Below, in pieces: positions 1 through 6,105 of a stretch of DNA of 9,960 nucleotides. The DNA lies in assembly GCA_013911715.1 (NCBI GenBank), contig JACEST010000072.1, positions 1 through 9,960 on the forward strand, read 5' to 3'. The notes under the pieces were generated by a model. That model was not told where the DNA came from. It saw only the letters and a list, made by a program, of their open reading frames with translations, and searched no databases. The translations under genes and the position numbers were made by a program. Numbering within the stretch: the first letter of the stretch is position 1; every line of letters begins with the position of its first letter. The stretch is from Sphingopyxis sp. (GTDB taxonomy: Bacteria > Pseudomonadota > Alphaproteobacteria > Sphingomonadales > Sphingomonadaceae).

Positions 1-345
1 GACCAGTTGCTGGGGAGCGGCGACGGGGTGCGGCGCGATTTTGCCTTGGTCAAGCGTTATGGCGAAGGCGGCCTAGAAGGCGATGGGGCGCAGGTGCGGC
101 GGGTGACGCTGCCAGTGGCGGGGAGCGTGGTGGCATCGGTTGGCGGGGTTGCCACCAGCGGCTTTGCGCTGCTGGAGGACGGCGTACTGCTGTTCGATGT
201 CGCGCCAGGGGCGGGGGCAGAAGTGCGCGCCGGGTATCGTTTTGACGTGCCGGTGCGCTTTGCCGAGGACCGGCTGACCATCGGGCGCGCGAGCTTTTTG
301 GCGGGCGAGGCCGCCGAAGTGCCGCTGATCGAGGTGCGGCGATGA
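1..345 (+). CDS. DUF2460 family GTA/phage tail protein (C-terminal part)
   Basis: The reading frame is open from the first base, so the gene starts outside the window and 114 codons are visible; a TTG at position 7 is not a convincing start. The visible protein opens with DQLLGSGDG and FALVKRYG, which I recognise as the second half of DUF2460 (TIGR02217-type) proteins, usually about 210 residues long, and it ends in a typical PLIEVRR tail. The family is orf g12 of the Rhodobacter capsulatus GTA, a distal tail component joining the tail tube to the baseplate (known of the family). The TGA stop overlaps the ATG of the next gene as ATGA, which indicates translational coupling in a tail operon. 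The product should act in the cytoplasm during particle assembly. Family call is firm from motif and neighbours; the exact structural role here is inferred. Confidence 0.85.
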   Translation, partial: DQLLGSGDGVRRDFALVKRYGEGGLEGDGAQVRRVTLPVAGSVVASVGGVATSGFALLEDGVLLFDVAPGAGAEVRAGYRFDVPVRFAEDRLTIGRASFLAGEAAEVPLIEVRR

Positions 346-1157
346 GTGCGGCATGGTTAGCCGCGCCGCTGGTGACGGCGGCGTGGTGCTGGCGGCTGGT
401 GCGGCGCGACGGCGCTCAAGTGGCGCTGACCAGCCATGACCGCGACCTGGTGCGCGGCGGGACTGTGTTTCGCGCCGCGCCGGGGATGCGACCGTCGCAG
501 ATTGAGCAGCACGACCGGCTCGACGGACAGAGTATCGACCTGTCGGGCGCGATCAGCAGCAGTGCGATCCGCGCCGATGATATTGCCGCCGGGCGCTGGG
601 ATGGTGCGGCGCTGACATTGTTTATTGCCGATTGGGAAGATGCGGGCGCGGCGCCGGTGGTGGTGGCGCAAGGGACGCTGGGCAGCATCGAGCAGCGCGG
701 GCGCTTATTTGCCGCCGAGTTGCTGGGGCCGCTGACGATATTGGATGCGCCGGTGGTGCCGGTGACGTCGCCGACGTGCCGCGCGGGATTGGGTGACGGC
801 GATTGCCGGGTGGCCTTGGCCCCATTGACCGGCGTGCACCGTGCGGTGGCGGTGAACGGGCGGGTGGTGACGCTGGATGCGCCTGTTGCTGCGGATGTTT
901 TCGTGCTGGGGCGGCTGCGTTGGCTGGACGGGGCGGCGACGGGGCTGTCGAGCCCGGTGATTGCGCAGGGGGCAGACAGCGTGACGCTGGCCGAAATGCC
1001 GCCGGTGCTGCCCGCGCTGCCGGTGCGGGTCGAGCTGCGGCAGGGGTGCGACAAAAGGCTGGCGACGTGCGCGGGACGCTTTGGCAATGCGGTGAATTTT
1101 CGTGGGCAAGCGCAGTTGCCGGGGTTTGACCTGCTGACGCGCTATCCGGGCGGATGA
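342..1157 (+). CDS. DUF2163 / phage BR0599 family tail hub protein (GTA g13-like)
   Basis: This 271-residue protein matches the DUF2163 family (TIGR02218; C-terminal BR0599 domain), the GTA orf g13 product that forms the baseplate hub. The N-terminal half contains LTSHDRDLVRGGTVFRA (about 29-45), typical of the family. The C-terminal half carries CRAGLGDGDC and then GCDKRLATCAGRFGNAVNFRG, ending in LPGFDLLTRYPGG. Four cysteines, C146, C155, C236 and C243, are spaced like the metal ligands of lambda gpL-type tail tip proteins, which bind an iron-sulfur cluster; cluster binding here is inference. The ATG overlaps the upstream TGA (ATGA at 342-345), and its own TGA overlaps the next ATG in the same way, so start and operon membership are well supported. 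Length is close to what I expect for the family. Confidence 0.9.
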   Translation: MSAAWLAAPLVTAAWCWRLVRRDGAQVALTSHDRDLVRGGTVFRAAPGMRPSQIEQHDRLDGQSIDLSGAISSSAIRADDIAAGRWDGAALTLFIADWEDAGAAPVVVAQGTLGSIEQRGRLFAAELLGPLTILDAPVVPVTSPTCRAGLGDGDCRVALAPLTGVHRAVAVNGRVVTLDAPVAADVFVLGRLRWLDGAATGLSSPVIAQGADSVTLAEMPPVLPALPVRVELRQGCDKRLATCAGRFGNAVNFRGQAQLPGFDLLTRYPGG

Positions 1158-1579
1158 GCGCCCATATGCAAGCCGCTGTTTGGGCGGCGGCCGAGGCGCT
1201 GGTGGGCGCGGGCTTTCGCTTGCAGGGGCGCGATGCGGCGACGGGGCTCGACTGTGTCGGGGTGATTGTGGCGGCTTATGCGGCGGCCGGGGTGCGGCTG
1301 GATGCGATCGATGATTATGCGCTGCGCGGATTTGGCCTGCGGCGCGCCGAGGCGGCGCTGACGGCGGCGGGCTTTGGCCAGGCCAAGGGGATGATCGTGG
1401 TGGGCGAAGTTGGGCTGTTCGCGTTGCCCGCGCGGCAATTGCATCTGGCGTTGCTGGCACCGGGAAGGGTGATCCATGCCGATGCCGGTTTGCGGCGCGT
1501 GGTGATCGCTCCCGCCAGCCGATTGCCTGAGGCGGCGTCGCGCTGGCGGTGGAATTGCGGCGGGAATTGCAAAGGATAA
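1154..1579 (+). CDS. NlpC/P60-type cell-wall peptidase (GTA g14-like)
   Basis: A 141-residue cysteine peptidase of the phage/GTA type (TIGR02219-like). Family members cleave peptidoglycan stem peptides so that the tail can pass the cell wall during delivery. The catalytic set is visible: Cys34 in the GLDCVGV motif, His97 in QLHLAL, and His108 in VIHADAG as the likely third residue. The core fold length fits the family and no signal peptide is present, as expected for a particle component. The first ATG (1154) overlaps the stop of the hub gene; a second in-frame ATG lies at 1166 (MSAHM) and could be used instead. The C-terminus is short and contains two extra cysteines (CGGNC). The stop is only 3 bases from the next start. 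Confidence 0.9.
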   Translation: MSAHMQAAVWAAAEALVGAGFRLQGRDAATGLDCVGVIVAAYAAAGVRLDAIDDYALRGFGLRRAEAALTAAGFGQAKGMIVVGEVGLFALPARQLHLALLAPGRVIHADAGLRRVVIAPASRLPEAASRWRWNCGGNCKG

Positions 1580-1582
1580 TAT

Positions 1583-3763
1583 ATGGCGACGCTGGTTTTG
1601 ACGGCGGTCGGCACCGCGCTGGCCGGGCCGATTGGCGGGGCCGTGGGGGCATTGCTAGGACAGCAGATCGACGCGGCGATCTTTGCGCCCAAGGCGCGGC
1701 AAGGGGCGCGGCTGACAGACCTTAGAGTGCAGACGTCGAGTTATGGCGATGCCATTCCGAAGATTTTCGGAACCTTGCGCGTGGCGGGGACGGTGATCTG
1801 GGCGACCGACCTGATCGAGCGGCGACAAAAAAGGTCCGGGGGTAAGGGGCGGCCGAGCGCAGTCGAATATAGTTACAGTGCCTCGCTGGCGGTGGCGCTG
1901 TCGGCGCGGCCGATCCGGTCGATTGGGCGCATCTGGGCCGATGGGCAGTTGCTGCGTGATAGTGCGGGCAAACTGGCTGAGGCGGTCGTGCTGCGCGTGC
2001 ATGGCGGCAGCGCCGATCAGCCGGTCGATCCACTGATCGCCAGCGCGCTGGGGCCCGATCAGGCGAGCGCGTTTCGCGGGATCGCCTATGCAATGCTCGA
2101 AGAGCTTGATTTGACCGCGTTCGGCAACCGCATTCCGCAGCTGAGTTTCGAAGTGATTGCCGATGATGGGCTGGTCAGCGTGGCCGCGATCACCGGTGAA
2201 CTGACGGGCGGCGCGGTGGCGGTGGCAGCGGGTGCGGCGCTAGGTGGATATGCAGCGAGCGGCGCGCGGGTGCGTGAGGCGCTGGCACCGCTCGCCGACC
2301 TTGCGCAATTGGGGCTGCGGCAAGGCCCGGAGGGGTGGCAGATCGCCGCGCCGGGGGCACCGAGCGAAATAGTCGATCCCGCGTTGGCGCAGCCGCATCA
2401 GGCCGTGCTGCTGCGCCGCGAAAGCGAACAGCGCACCGCGCTGGCCAAGGTGGCTGAGAGCGTGAGTCTGCGCCATTATGACCCGCAGCGCGATTATCAG
2501 ACCAGCGTCCAGACCGCAGTGGTGGCGGGCGGCGGCGCGCGGCCGACGACGCTGGAACTGCCCGGCGCGCTGGAGGCTGGCGCAGCGCGCAGCGAGGCAC
2601 AGCGGCTGGCGCTGGCGGCGGGTGGTTCGCGGCGCAGCGTAGCGGTGCGCGCGGGGCTGGGCGCGCTGGCCTTGCCGCTGGGGGCGGTGCTGCCGATTGC
2701 ACTGGCCGACAATGCGGCGCAGCATTGGCGGATCGCCGAGCGGACAGTCGATGACGGCGGCGTGCGGTTGACGCTGATTGATCATGACAGCGATGGTGCC
2801 CCGCCCTTGATGCCGGGTGATGGCGGCGCGGGGCAGGTGACGGGCGATTTGCCTGGCGGCGCGACCATGTTGGCGATTTTTGATGTGCCGGGCGACGGCG
2901 AAGTGGAACGCAGCGTGCCGCTGCGGCTGGTGGCAGCGGCGGGCAGCGATGCCCGCTGGCGCGGTGCTGATCTGTGGTGGATCGGCGAAGCGGGTACCGA
3001 GCCGGAAGGGATCGGGCGGATCAGTGGCGCGCTGGCGCTGGGCCATTTGGTGACGCCCGTACCCGCGATGGCCGGAGTGTTGATCGACGGGTCGGTCGCG
3101 ATCGAGGTTGCGCTGGCCAATGATGCGATGACGCTGGGCAACGTCAGCATGGCACAGCTGCTGGCCGGCGCGAACCGCGCGATGCTGGGCGGCGAGGCGC
3201 TGCAATTTCAGCGCGCCGAACCGCTGGGCGAGGCGCGGTGGCGGCTGACTGGCCTGCTGCGCGGGCGGGCCGGGACCGAAGATGCGGCGGGGCCGCATGG
3301 CGTCGGCACGGCCTTTGCGCTGCTCGACGATGCGGCATTGCTGGTCTTGCCCGACGCGATGGCCGCGCGCGCGGTGGAGGCAGGTGCCGTGATTGAGCGG
3401 CAAGAGCGCGGCAGCCTGGCGCTATTTCCCCACCTGGTGGCCGCTGGTGGGCGCGCGGTTTTGCCATTGGCGCCCGTCCATGGCCGCATAGCGCCAACCC
3501 CCAGCGGTGGACGTCTGGTCCATTGGATCGCGCGCAGCCGCGCGGGTGCGCGCTGGCGCGACGGCGTCGATGCTGCGCCGGGCGAGCGCCAATCCTTGTG
3601 GCGCGTGCAATATCCCGATGCCGACGGCGCGCCGGTGGCACGCGAGGTGAACGTGCCAAGCATCGACATTGCGGCGGGTGCCTTTGGCCCGGGCGGCATG
3701 CTGAGCATTGTTCAGGTGGGCGATTATGGCGTGTCGCCGCCGCTGGTGATGCCGATTGACTGA
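1583..3763 (+). CDS. GTA/phage tail tip protein with Phage-tail_3-like region, TIM barrel absent
   Basis: A 726-residue homologue of GTA orf g15 (the large 'megatron' tail-tip protein). It starts with a hydrophobic glycine/alanine-rich segment (about 1-35). Next come the conserved blocks IPKIFGTLRVAGTVIWATDL (about 57-76), the EYSYSASLAVAL/IGRIWADG block (about 93-120), and LDLTAFGNRIPQLSFEV near 175-190. The central part resembles Phage-tail_3, and the block GLLRGRAGTEDA near 560 is typical of the C-terminal domain of Rhodobacter g15. The Rhodobacter protein is about 1,300 residues because it carries a GTA TIM-barrel region after the FEV block; here the chain passes straight into the middle domain with no frameshift or stop. 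The start has an AAAGGA ribosome binding site at 1571-1576, partly inside the preceding gene. Role in particle attachment and envelope penetration is inferred from the family. Confidence 0.88.
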   Translation: MATLVLTAVGTALAGPIGGAVGALLGQQIDAAIFAPKARQGARLTDLRVQTSSYGDAIPKIFGTLRVAGTVIWATDLIERRQKRSGGKGRPSAVEYSYSASLAVALSARPIRSIGRIWADGQLLRDSAGKLAEAVVLRVHGGSADQPVDPLIASALGPDQASAFRGIAYAMLEELDLTAFGNRIPQLSFEVIADDGLVSVAAITGELTGGAVAVAAGAALGGYAASGARVREALAPLADLAQLGLRQGPEGWQIAAPGAPSEIVDPALAQPHQAVLLRRESEQRTALAKVAESVSLRHYDPQRDYQTSVQTAVVAGGGARPTTLELPGALEAGAARSEAQRLALAAGGSRRSVAVRAGLGALALPLGAVLPIALADNAAQHWRIAERTVDDGGVRLTLIDHDSDGAPPLMPGDGGAGQVTGDLPGGATMLAIFDVPGDGEVERSVPLRLVAAAGSDARWRGADLWWIGEAGTEPEGIGRISGALALGHLVTPVPAMAGVLIDGSVAIEVALANDAMTLGNVSMAQLLAGANRAMLGGEALQFQRAEPLGEARWRLTGLLRGRAGTEDAAGPHGVGTAFALLDDAALLVLPDAMAARAVEAGAVIERQERGSLALFPHLVAAGGRAVLPLAPVHGRIAPTPSGGRLVHWIARSRAGARWRDGVDAAPGERQSLWRVQYPDADGAPVAREVNVPSIDIAAGAFGPGGMLSIVQVGDYGVSPPLVMPID

Positions 3764-3784
3764 GCACAACAAGGGGACTGAGAC

Positions 3785-4234
3785 ATGAGCGAGCTGTTGC
3801 AAAGTGCGCGCTGGAAGCTGCCGCTGCTGGCAGTTGGCCAGTTGCAGAAAGAGGTGACGCACAATGAAGCGCTGGCGCTGGTTGACGCATTGATCGCGCC
3901 GGTGGCGATTGCGAGCGGGGTCAATGATCCGCCATCGGCGCCGCTGGTCGGCCAAATCTGGCTGGTTGGTACAGCGCCAACCGGCGTCTGGACCGGCTTT
4001 GCCTTGCATCTGGCATGCTGGACCAGCGGCGGATGGCGGATGATCGCGCCGCGCAGCGGAATGACCTTGCGGCTGGATGGCGGTCCGATACTGCGATTTG
4101 ATGGTGCCGCGTGGCTCAACCCCGGTCAGGTCTATGCCCCGTCTGGCGGCGGTGTGGTCGATAGCGAAGCGCGCGCCGCCATTTCGGCGCTTATTGAGGC
4201 ATTACAGGCGCATGGCTGGCTGGAGCAAATTTGA
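3785..4234 (+). CDS. DUF2793 domain protein, probable tail fibre/spike-associated
   Basis: The 149-residue product begins with a segment including WKLPLLAVGQLQKEVTHNEA, the characteristic N-terminal signature of DUF2793, followed by ALVDALI and a central region with GQIWLVG and GWRMIAP. The domain is found in phage and GTA-related structural proteins, often ahead of fibre or spike modules; its exact function is not established to my knowledge. The chain ends after a short helical tail (about 125-149), so no long fibre domain is attached. A good ribosome binding site AAGGGG (3771-3776) precedes the ATG by 8 bases, and the gap to the tail-tip gene is 21 bases, so it is probably the last gene of the tail operon. 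The assignment is by motif; a receptor-binding or fibre-adaptor role is inference. Confidence 0.82.
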   Translation: MSELLQSARWKLPLLAVGQLQKEVTHNEALALVDALIAPVAIASGVNDPPSAPLVGQIWLVGTAPTGVWTGFALHLACWTSGGWRMIAPRSGMTLRLDGGPILRFDGAAWLNPGQVYAPSGGGVVDSEARAAISALIEALQAHGWLEQI

Positions 4235-4363
4235 GATTCGATAGATTTTGAGCCTGTAGTGCTGCTTTTGCGCAACAGTTCGTCGATTTGCGCGCTTGCA
4301 ACCAGCGGATGGCGCGGGTAGGAGCACCACAGAGATTTGTCTCGAAACGAAAGGGGATTTCAT
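4235..4363 (+). promoter_or_regulatory. intergenic region: end of tail operon and ompA-type leader
   Basis: These 129 bases separate the tail operon from the OmpA-family gene. A weak stem can be drawn between GCGCAA (4270-4275) and TTGCGC (4288-4293) with a 12-base loop and no T tract, so it is a poor terminator candidate. The promoter of the downstream gene must lie here or in the end of the DUF2793 gene, because codon use changes sharply at the boundary; I could not identify a convincing -35/-10 pair. The ribosome binding site is clear: AAAGGGGA at 4350-4356 (roughly), 7-8 bases before the ATG at 4364. Confidence 0.35.
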
Positions 4364-5407
4364 ATGAGGAAGCTTGCCGCCGCAGTGGCATTGGCCTCAA
4401 CCGCTTTGGCCACTCCAGCCTTCGCGAAAAAAGACAGCTGGTATGTTGGCGTTGGTGCTGGCGTTATGCTGGTCGAGGACCTGGATCTGGACATCAACGG
4501 CTCAAATGGTGCCGCCACCATTGATCATGACACCGGCTATGATTTGGAAGGCGTTGTGGGTTATGATTTCGGCGGTTTCCGCGCCGAAGTTGAAGTCGCC
4601 TATCGTTTGGCCGCAGCGGAGGGCATTACAGCTTCCGCACCTGGCATTCCGGCATCTGTCAATGGTGCTGGCGCTGCAACCGGCAATTTTGACACAAATG
4701 GTGAGGTCAATGCTCTGTCGTTCATGCTGAACGGCCTGCTCGATTTTGGCGACGATGATGGTCTTCAGGGCTTTGTCGGCGGCGGTGTTGGCGTTGCCCG
4801 CACCGACGTGACCAACGTGTTTGCTGGTCCGTGGCTCGATGATTCGGATACCGGTTTTGCGTGGCAGGCGATCGCCGGCGTGCGCGCGCCGCTGTCGGAC
4901 AGCTGGGATGTGGGCCTGAAGTATCGCTTCTTCAACGCCGATTCGGTCGGACTGGTTGATCAGCGCGGCTTTGATGTGGATACGCGTTTCCGTTCGCACT
5001 CGTTGCTCGGCACGCTGACCTACAACTTCGGTGGAGCGGAAGCGCCGCCGCCGGTGGTGTGCGCTCCGGGGCCGTATATCGTGTATTTCGACTGGGATCA
5101 GTCGGCCATCACGCCGGAAGCAGCCGCGACGCTCGACAACGCTATCAGCGCCTATAACGCTGGTTGCTCGGGTACCAAGGTGATGCTGGCGGGCCACGCC
5201 GACCGTTCGGGTCGTCCGGCCTATAACGTCGGCCTGTCGCAGCGCCGCAACGAAGCGGTGCAGGGCTATATGTCCTCGCGCGGCGTCAGCAACTTTGCTG
5301 CCGAAGCATTCGGCGAAGGCCGTCCGGCTGTTGCCACCGCCGATGGCGTGCGCAACGACCAGAACCGCCGCGTGGAAATCACCTACGGTCCGGGTTCGGG
5401 CTTGTAA
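4364..5407 (+). CDS. OmpA-family outer membrane protein (beta-barrel plus peptidoglycan-binding domain)
   Basis: A 347-residue envelope protein. The ATG at 4364 is chosen over an in-frame TTG at 4337 because it follows an AAAGGGGA site and gives a clean signal peptide (MRKLAAAVALA... with cleavage after AFA, residue 21). Residues about 22-225 form alternating beta strands of an OmpA/opacity-type barrel (DSWYVGVGAGVM, FRAEVEVAYR, WDVGLKYRFF). A proline-rich linker (about 227-232) leads to an OmpA-like domain (about 235-343) with YFDWDQSAIT, GHADRSG, NVGLSQRR and NRRVEITYG. Asp280 and Arg295 have the spacing of the diaminopimelate-binding pair of known OmpA domains. Family role: anchoring outer membrane to peptidoglycan and structural stability. 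Codon use favours C- and T-ending codons, unlike the G-ending bias of the tail genes, consistent with high expression. It ends with a strong terminator and appears monocistronic. Confidence 0.93.
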   Translation: MRKLAAAVALASTALATPAFAKKDSWYVGVGAGVMLVEDLDLDINGSNGAATIDHDTGYDLEGVVGYDFGGFRAEVEVAYRLAAAEGITASAPGIPASVNGAGAATGNFDTNGEVNALSFMLNGLLDFGDDDGLQGFVGGGVGVARTDVTNVFAGPWLDDSDTGFAWQAIAGVRAPLSDSWDVGLKYRFFNADSVGLVDQRGFDVDTRFRSHSLLGTLTYNFGGAEAPPPVVCAPGPYIVYFDWDQSAITPEAAATLDNAISAYNAGCSGTKVMLAGHADRSGRPAYNVGLSQRRNEAVQGYMSSRGVSNFAAEAFGEGRPAVATADGVRNDQNRRVEITYGPGSGL

Positions 5408-5443
5408 GCCGATTTTCGCCCGCGAGGGTTTGGAAACAAGAAG

Positions 5444-5475
5444 AGGGGCGGTACCGCAAGGTGCCGCCCCTTTTT
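5444..5475 (+). terminator. intrinsic terminator of the OmpA-family gene
   Basis: A 12-base-pair stem (AGGGGCGGTACC at 5444-5455 with GGTGCCGCCCCT at 5460-5471, one T-G wobble) closes on a GCAA tetraloop and is followed by TTTTT (5471-5475). It starts 37 bases after the TAA. This is a textbook Rho-independent terminator and separates the OmpA transcript from exbD. Confidence 0.95.
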
Positions 5476-5503
5476 CATGCGCTGCGAGATGTCACGATAG
5501 AGA

Positions 5504-5558
5504 TTGCCTCGCCATTTTTAATAGTATATTGTCACATCGTTCTTGGTTGAACTGTGAT
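5504..5558 (+). promoter_or_regulatory. possible exbD promoter in an AT-rich island
   Basis: The stretch 5512-5532 is the most AT-rich of this GC-rich window. Two weak promoter readings are possible. One is TTGCCT (5504-5509) with TATATT (5525-5530), a good -10 but only a 15-base spacer. The other is TTGTCA (5529-5534) with TGTGAT (5553-5558), a good -35 with an 18-base spacer and a poorer -10. Either would give a leader of about 100-130 bases before exbD. No Fur-type box was recognised. Confidence 0.35.
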
Positions 5559-5658
5559 GACCATATTGGTCGGCACAAATGTGCGGGGAGGGGGCGCGGT
5601 GGCGCGGCACCCTTGGTGCCAATGTTGCCACGCCAATTGCTCCCCCGCCCGAGGGGAG
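5532..5658 (+). promoter_or_regulatory. structured leader upstream of exbD with a hairpin over the ribosome binding site
   Basis: Several inverted repeats follow one another. (a) TCACA/TGTGA plus GTTC/GAAC (5532-5557): a 9-pair stem with a 2-base bulge and 6-base loop. (b) GACCA-TAT-TGGTC (5559-5571). (c) GCACA-AA-TGTGC (5573-5584). (d) A long imperfect stem: GCGGGGAG (5583-5590) with CTCCCCCGC (5640-5648, one bulge), then GTGGC (5599-5603) with GCCAC (5627-5631), then GGCACC-CTT-GGTGCC (5606-5620). (e) CTCCCC (5640-5645) with GGGGAG (5653-5658), which covers the Shine-Dalgarno of exbD. Elements d and e share 5640-5645 and therefore exclude each other, as in translational switches. The pairings are seen directly; a regulatory role is inference, and GC-rich DNA yields chance hairpins. 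It matches no riboswitch class I know. Confidence 0.45.
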
Positions 5659-5665
5659 AGCCAAT

Positions 5666-6088
5666 ATGCGCCGTCACCGTAGCATTTTCCGCAGCGATCC
5701 GAATGCCCAGCCGGTCATGAACACCACGCCGCTGATCGATGTCATGCTGGTAATGCTGATCATGTTCATCATCACCATCCAGCCGCCGACGCACAGTGTT
5801 GACATCGAACTGCCGATCGGGCCGGTCGATGTCCAGGTGCTCGAGAGTAATCTGGTCACCATCGATACCAGCGACATCATCCGCTGGAACGGTGAACCGG
5901 TCGATCTGGCCGAACTGGGCCAATTGGTCGAGACCGCACAGGCACAGCGAAATCCGGGCTCGATCTTGCTCCAGCCCGACGCGCAGGCGCGCTATCTGCG
6001 CGTCGATGAAGCTATTGGGGCCATCCGCCGCAACGGCGCAACGCGGATCGGTTTTCCAGGGATCGCCGAATATGCTCCGCTGATCTGA
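5666..6088 (+). CDS. exbD: ExbD/TolR-family biopolymer transport protein
   Basis: A 140-residue inner-membrane protein. The N-terminal cytoplasmic tail (1-18) is followed by MNTTPLIDVMLVMLIMFIIT, the family signature, with a single membrane helix at about 23-40 and the proton-pathway aspartate at residue 25. The periplasmic part (about 41-140) contains DIELPIG and ends RIGFPGIAEYAPLI. In the family, ExbD works with ExbB and TonB to turn proton motive force into work at the outer membrane; TolR works similarly with TolQ/TolA. No ExbB, TolQ or TonB is adjacent, so the partner must be encoded elsewhere. The ATG at 5666 follows GAGGGGAGAG (5651-5660); an in-frame ATG at 5579 would add 29 residues without family resemblance and without a convincing ribosome site. 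Exact subfamily (ExbD versus TolR) is not certain. Confidence 0.88.
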   Translation: MRRHRSIFRSDPNAQPVMNTTPLIDVMLVMLIMFIITIQPPTHSVDIELPIGPVDVQVLESNLVTIDTSDIIRWNGEPVDLAELGQLVETAQAQRNPGSILLQPDAQARYLRVDEAIGAIRRNGATRIGFPGIAEYAPLI

Positions 6089-6090
6089 GC

Positions 6091-6105
6091 CAGGCCTTAG
6101 GCCTG
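6091..6105. terminator. palindrome between convergent stop codons, possible weak bidirectional terminator
   Basis: CAGGCC-TTA-GGCCTG is a perfect inverted repeat with 6-base arms. Its central TTA is the stop codon of the DUF1993 gene on the minus strand, and it starts 3 bases after the exbD stop. The convergent position suggests transcription ending in both directions, but there is no T tract and the stem is short. Confidence 0.35.

Noticed and set aside
705..1652. 315-residue minus-strand frame across hub and peptidase genes
   Set aside because: Proline/arginine-rich shadow that crosses several well-supported plus-strand genes.
2240..3403. 387-residue minus-strand frame opposite the tail-tip gene
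   Set aside because: Extremely Arg/Gln/His-rich, no recognisable domain; shadow of the GC-rich coding strand.
4270..4293. Possible terminator after the DUF2793 gene
   Set aside because: Only six base pairs with a 12-base loop and no T tract; too weak to call as a terminator.
4337..4363. In-frame TTG start for the OmpA protein
   Set aside because: It would place nine residues, including charged ones, before a clean signal peptide, and the ribosome site AAAGGGGA precedes ATG 4364.
5579..5665. In-frame 29-residue N-terminal extension of ExbD from ATG 5579
   Set aside because: ExbD family proteins begin shortly before the MNTTPLIDV motif; the extension has no family resemblance and overlaps the structured leader, while ATG 5666 has a strong ribosome site.
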